Of a stretch of 64,000 nt of DNA, positions 61,126 through 64,000 are shown one piece after another (position 1 is the stretch's first letter; each line of letters opens with the position of its first letter). A model generated the notes under the pieces. That model saw only the letters and a program-made list of their open reading frames with translations, was not told the origin of the DNA and did no database searches. Position numbers and translations under genes: made by a program. This DNA comes from Mya arenaria. Lineage: Eukaryota > Mollusca > Bivalvia > Myida > Myidae. Location: the NCBI RefSeq assembly GCF_026914265.1, contig NC_069135.1, positions 9,255,001-9,319,000 of the forward strand, given 5' to 3'.

Positions 61126-63096
61126 CTTTATTTCCTCGAATAATCTTTATTTCCTCGAATGCATGAAACGTTTGGGGTTTTTTAAAACCTGACACTATAT
61201 ACAAAGAATTCAAAGAAACAATTTCTTTTCATCTTTTTTCAATCATCAACTTTTTTACAGAAATGCATTACAGTTATCATGGTTTCATTTATTGAGCAGT
61301 CGTTTCCTTGCGTTAACAAGGTGAGCGCATTTGAAAAGATAGAGATATTCGTCACCAATATCGTTTGGTGGACTAAAAAACCCATTTTCTATCATATCGT
61401 TCATTGTTAAGCCACTGCCCCTTTTCAATAGGGGAATACTTCTTACACATTCTGAATTATTTAAAACATTGCAAACAGAAACCAGGACCATTGTCAAAAT
61501 ATCCAAAAACATCATTAAACATTATTTAATTAAAACATTAATAAAACGAATTTACATCGGAAGTTGAACTTTGTATATATGTGTCAGAAAATTTGTTTGA
61601 TTCTTTTTAATAACAATTGGTTTGATCCATTGAAAAATGTATTATTTCCTACACAACTCATTCCACATTCATAAATTATTTTTACAACATGATACATCCA
61701 CTTCAAATGGGTACCGTGCCATTTAAATGAGAAAGTATAATCTTACCTATCGTTCTTGATAGATTGTTTTCATTTGATGAGACTAAAATATTCCAACATC
61801 CAACCATATGATTCTTAATTACAATCGCCAATGGCTAGCGACAAAGATCACCATATAACATAAAATAAGGCGTGCTCTTTATGACTCCAATTAATAACTC
61901 CAAAACGCATGTGTATTTTTTAATAGGTGGCAGGTAACCAAGACATCACAACCATATGTTGAAAAATGGACACAAGTGAATTTATCAACAATTTCTATTA
62001 TATAATCTTTACTTTTATTATTTCATGTTAATATATGGTAAATTAATTCTATTGCACATTATAAATATTGTACTTTTAAGATTTAAGATTTATTTTAATA
62101 TGCATGTACACATGTTTGGCTCGAAATTGCTGTATTGTATTGGTGAATCGTTTCTCCAGTGTCAATAATAAACTGGTCATCCGCACTATCACAGTCGTTT
62201 ATTTAAAAAAAAAAAAACGTTATTTTTGTGGTCTACATAATATTTTGTTTTAAGCATTATTTTTATCCCCATCGCGATCTTTTTGCCCTATCTTTATTGT
62301 GTTGGAGGATTAAAAGGTGTCTCTATAGTGGTGCATTAAAGACAACAACAACTGGACAATCTACATCAGAACACAATTAGCTATGATTGCCATTTGTAAA
62401 ATATCTAAACAGCTTAATGCCATGTGCCCGAGATATTGTGTAATCGTTTTGTTTGCAAGCTTATTTCCCAACATCTTTATCACTTAATACACGGCCATTT
62501 ATTATGCCATAATCATTGCCTTCAAGAAATCAACTATATGGAATATATATATTGTCGATGCATGCATAACCAAACAAAGGTGCGGGTCCAGAAATTGCCG
62601 TTAGAGAGGGCGTGGACATAGGGGTGCAACTTTTTGACGCGCGTACGGAATGTGCGCCCTTCCCTCGGAATCGAAATGTTAATTGTATAAAATGATTGCA
62701 TGTGCGTTTCGGATTTCTCCCCGAAGAAAATTTTAGCAAATTGTTGGATGATGATGAGGGGGGGGGATCTTTGTTAAAGTCTACGCTTAAAATGGCGGTA
62801 TGAAATGACTATTTCGTATCGATTGACATTTATTTTATAAATTATACATTTGTTTAAGAGAATAAGACAGCGTCTTATGCCGTAAATGCATATCTCGTAA
62901 TCATATGAATATTACATGATCGTCATATTGTTCCCTTGATGGACATGGTCGAATATACACATGAGCGTTTCAAACGACCAGGCACATCCCAGGCATATCC
63001 AATGTCCGGAAGAGAAATCTTGATGTAAATAACTTTAAAGATCAAAGGAACTGAAAGTTTAACCCTAATTAGTCTGTTTAGCTGATTTGATTTTAG
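61126..63096. other. Intergenic region before the PAN-like gene
   Basis: AT-rich; one poly-A tract at 62201-62217 and a G8 run at 62760. No supported coding region. The first exon of the following gene should lie here, but I could not identify it. Confidence 0.45.
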
Positions 63097-63404
63097 CTGT
63101 TTTTGTGTCTTTTTCGACTCTCACGGTAGTGACAGCGGTCAGTTTGGGCGGCGTAACATTTAATGTGTCTGACGTGCGACTTTGTCGAACGCAGGAAACT
63201 GGATATGTCACTTTCACAGACGTTTCCGTAAGCGCGTGTATGCACGAGTGCGCAATGAGGCCGTCGTGCATGACGGCCGCCTACCACTCGCGGGCACACC
63301 ATTGTCGACTCTTTCGAAATCTTCAGGGTCCCATGAGTGTCACTGAAGACGATGGCAACTGCATCTATGTTCTGAAGAAGGCTATAGACGTTTCAACTAA
63401 AGAG
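63097..63404 (+). CDS. Secreted PAN/apple-like domain protein (partial, 5' and 3' incomplete)
   Basis: Exon between an acceptor-like TTTTAG (ends 63096) and a donor GAG|GTTTGT. It begins inside a hydrophobic stretch (AVFVSFSTLTVVTAV) typical of the end of a signal peptide, then LCRTQ, VSACMHECAMRPSCMTAAYH, HHCRLF and NCIYVLKKAI. The spacing C..C-x3-C-x6-C..C..C with CxxxC and RPSCxxAxY resembles PAN/apple domains of secreted molluscan proteins that bind glycans or proteins. A following exon may start at 63627 (INDHCGIRVKS) but soon runs into a fold-back element. Domain call by cysteine pattern only. Confidence 0.55.
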
Positions 63405-63664
63405 GTTTGTTTGAAAATACAGAGTTATTATAGTTACATATAAGTTTAATTAACGAATACTCATGTCATGAATTACAGTTGAACGAGAATGAATTATTTA
63501 TCGCAACCGTCCTTGACGTCCACGATGTAAATTATGCGACAAAGTGTTAAATTGAAAAAAAAATAATTCGCGTCACTTTGAAAGGGTAATACTTTCAAAT
63601 GTGTCAAGTTGGTGTCTTTTGAACAGATAAACGACCATTGTGGTATAAGGGTTAAAAGTATCTT

Positions 63665-63798
63665 CCATGGCCGCTCGTATAAAATATGTTCATCCCAACC
63701 CGAGCGTAGGGTGTTTTGCGAAAACGAGGTTTACCGAGTTTCCGCAGAACACCCTGCGCGAAGGTTGGGACGAGTCTATCTTAGACGAGAGACCATGG
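63665..63798. repeat. Fold-back (palindromic) element
   Basis: CCATGG at both ends. The left arm (CTCGTATAAAATATGTTCAT CCCAACC, AGGGTGTTTTGCG) is mirrored by CGCAGAACACCCT, GGTTGGGACGAGTCTATCTT and AGACGAGAGACCATGG around an AACGAGGTTTACCGAGTT centre. Followed by TAGATGCGTTTT, as in the 38315 element. It lies in the intron or 3' part of the PAN-like gene. Confidence 0.85.
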
Positions 63799-64000
63799 TA
63801 GATGCGTTTTCTCCCGCCCCAGTTAAACAAAATAAAGTTAAAATGTATTTTTTTTTCACTAGAACTCTTTTGTGTTAATGAAAATAACTCGCATATAGTT
63901 ATGTGATAATTATTGGTCTGCGTGCAGTGATTCAAAATATGTAAATAGTCGAATCGTTATTTAAATCGTTCTGAGGAGAGTGCAGCATTATTGAATGCGG

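Noticed and set aside
61285-61515. 76-residue minus-strand frame
   Set aside because: Short, no domain, no splice context, in AT-rich DNA.
63609-63878. 89-residue frame continuing the PAN-like gene
   Set aside because: The first few residues after the acceptor at 63627 could be a real exon, but most of the frame crosses the fold-back element, so I did not include it in the gene.

Overview
The window reads as animal nuclear DNA: multi-exon genes with GT-AG introns, low-GC introns and spacers, dense tandem arrays and short dispersed elements. The repeat families (arrays built on TGACCTTGACC, elements ending in (CCGA)n, elements with GCTCGACTATTC ends) resemble those common in bivalve molluscs. 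Bivalve origin is an inference from family resemblance, not a proven assignment.

Layout. (1) 1.4-20.4 kb: two paralogous NIMA-related-like serine/threonine kinases, head to head across an 885-bp spacer. Kinase 1 (minus, 12 exons, 462 aa) and kinase 2 (plus, 11 exons, 529 aa) share most exon lengths and phases; both models were rebuilt exon by exon and close in frame. (2) 23.7-34.5 kb: protein O-glucosyltransferase 1 (POGLUT1, minus, 10 exons, 404 aa), the ER enzyme that glucosylates Notch-type EGF repeats. It is head to head, 332 bp apart, with a three-exon gene for a small Dpy-30-motif protein (34.8-36.4 kb). (3) 38.9-39.2 kb: last exon of a C2H2 zinc-finger gene. (4) 40.2-60.6 kb: a giant, diverged inverted duplication. 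Each arm holds an intact four-exon gene for a cytosolic-looking trypsin-fold protease with an unrecognised N-terminal region (811 and 790 aa), divergently oriented around a 1.6-kb centre. The left arm alone carries a ~2.8-kb insertion with a lysine-rich ORF and a near-perfect 49-bp hairpin. (5) 63.1 kb to the end: start of a secreted PAN/apple-like gene.

Main observation. Several intronic minisatellites were seeded by the gene's own splice junctions or exons. In kinase 1 three separate arrays (1.66-2.44, 4.37-5.13, 5.69-6.23 kb) start exactly at an exon end, and their unit contains the last exon codons plus the 5' splice site, giving many decoy donors. In POGLUT1 two arrays (25.6-27.9 and 28.0-28.9 kb) are degenerate copies of the adjacent upstream exon, and a third (33.16-33.31 kb) copies the 3' splice site plus exon start. 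An array in kinase 2 (15.4-16.4 kb) matches intron sequence just past its donor. This recurrence in unrelated genes suggests a common, possibly undescribed route to intron expansion.

All comparisons were made by eye; identities and copy counts are estimates.
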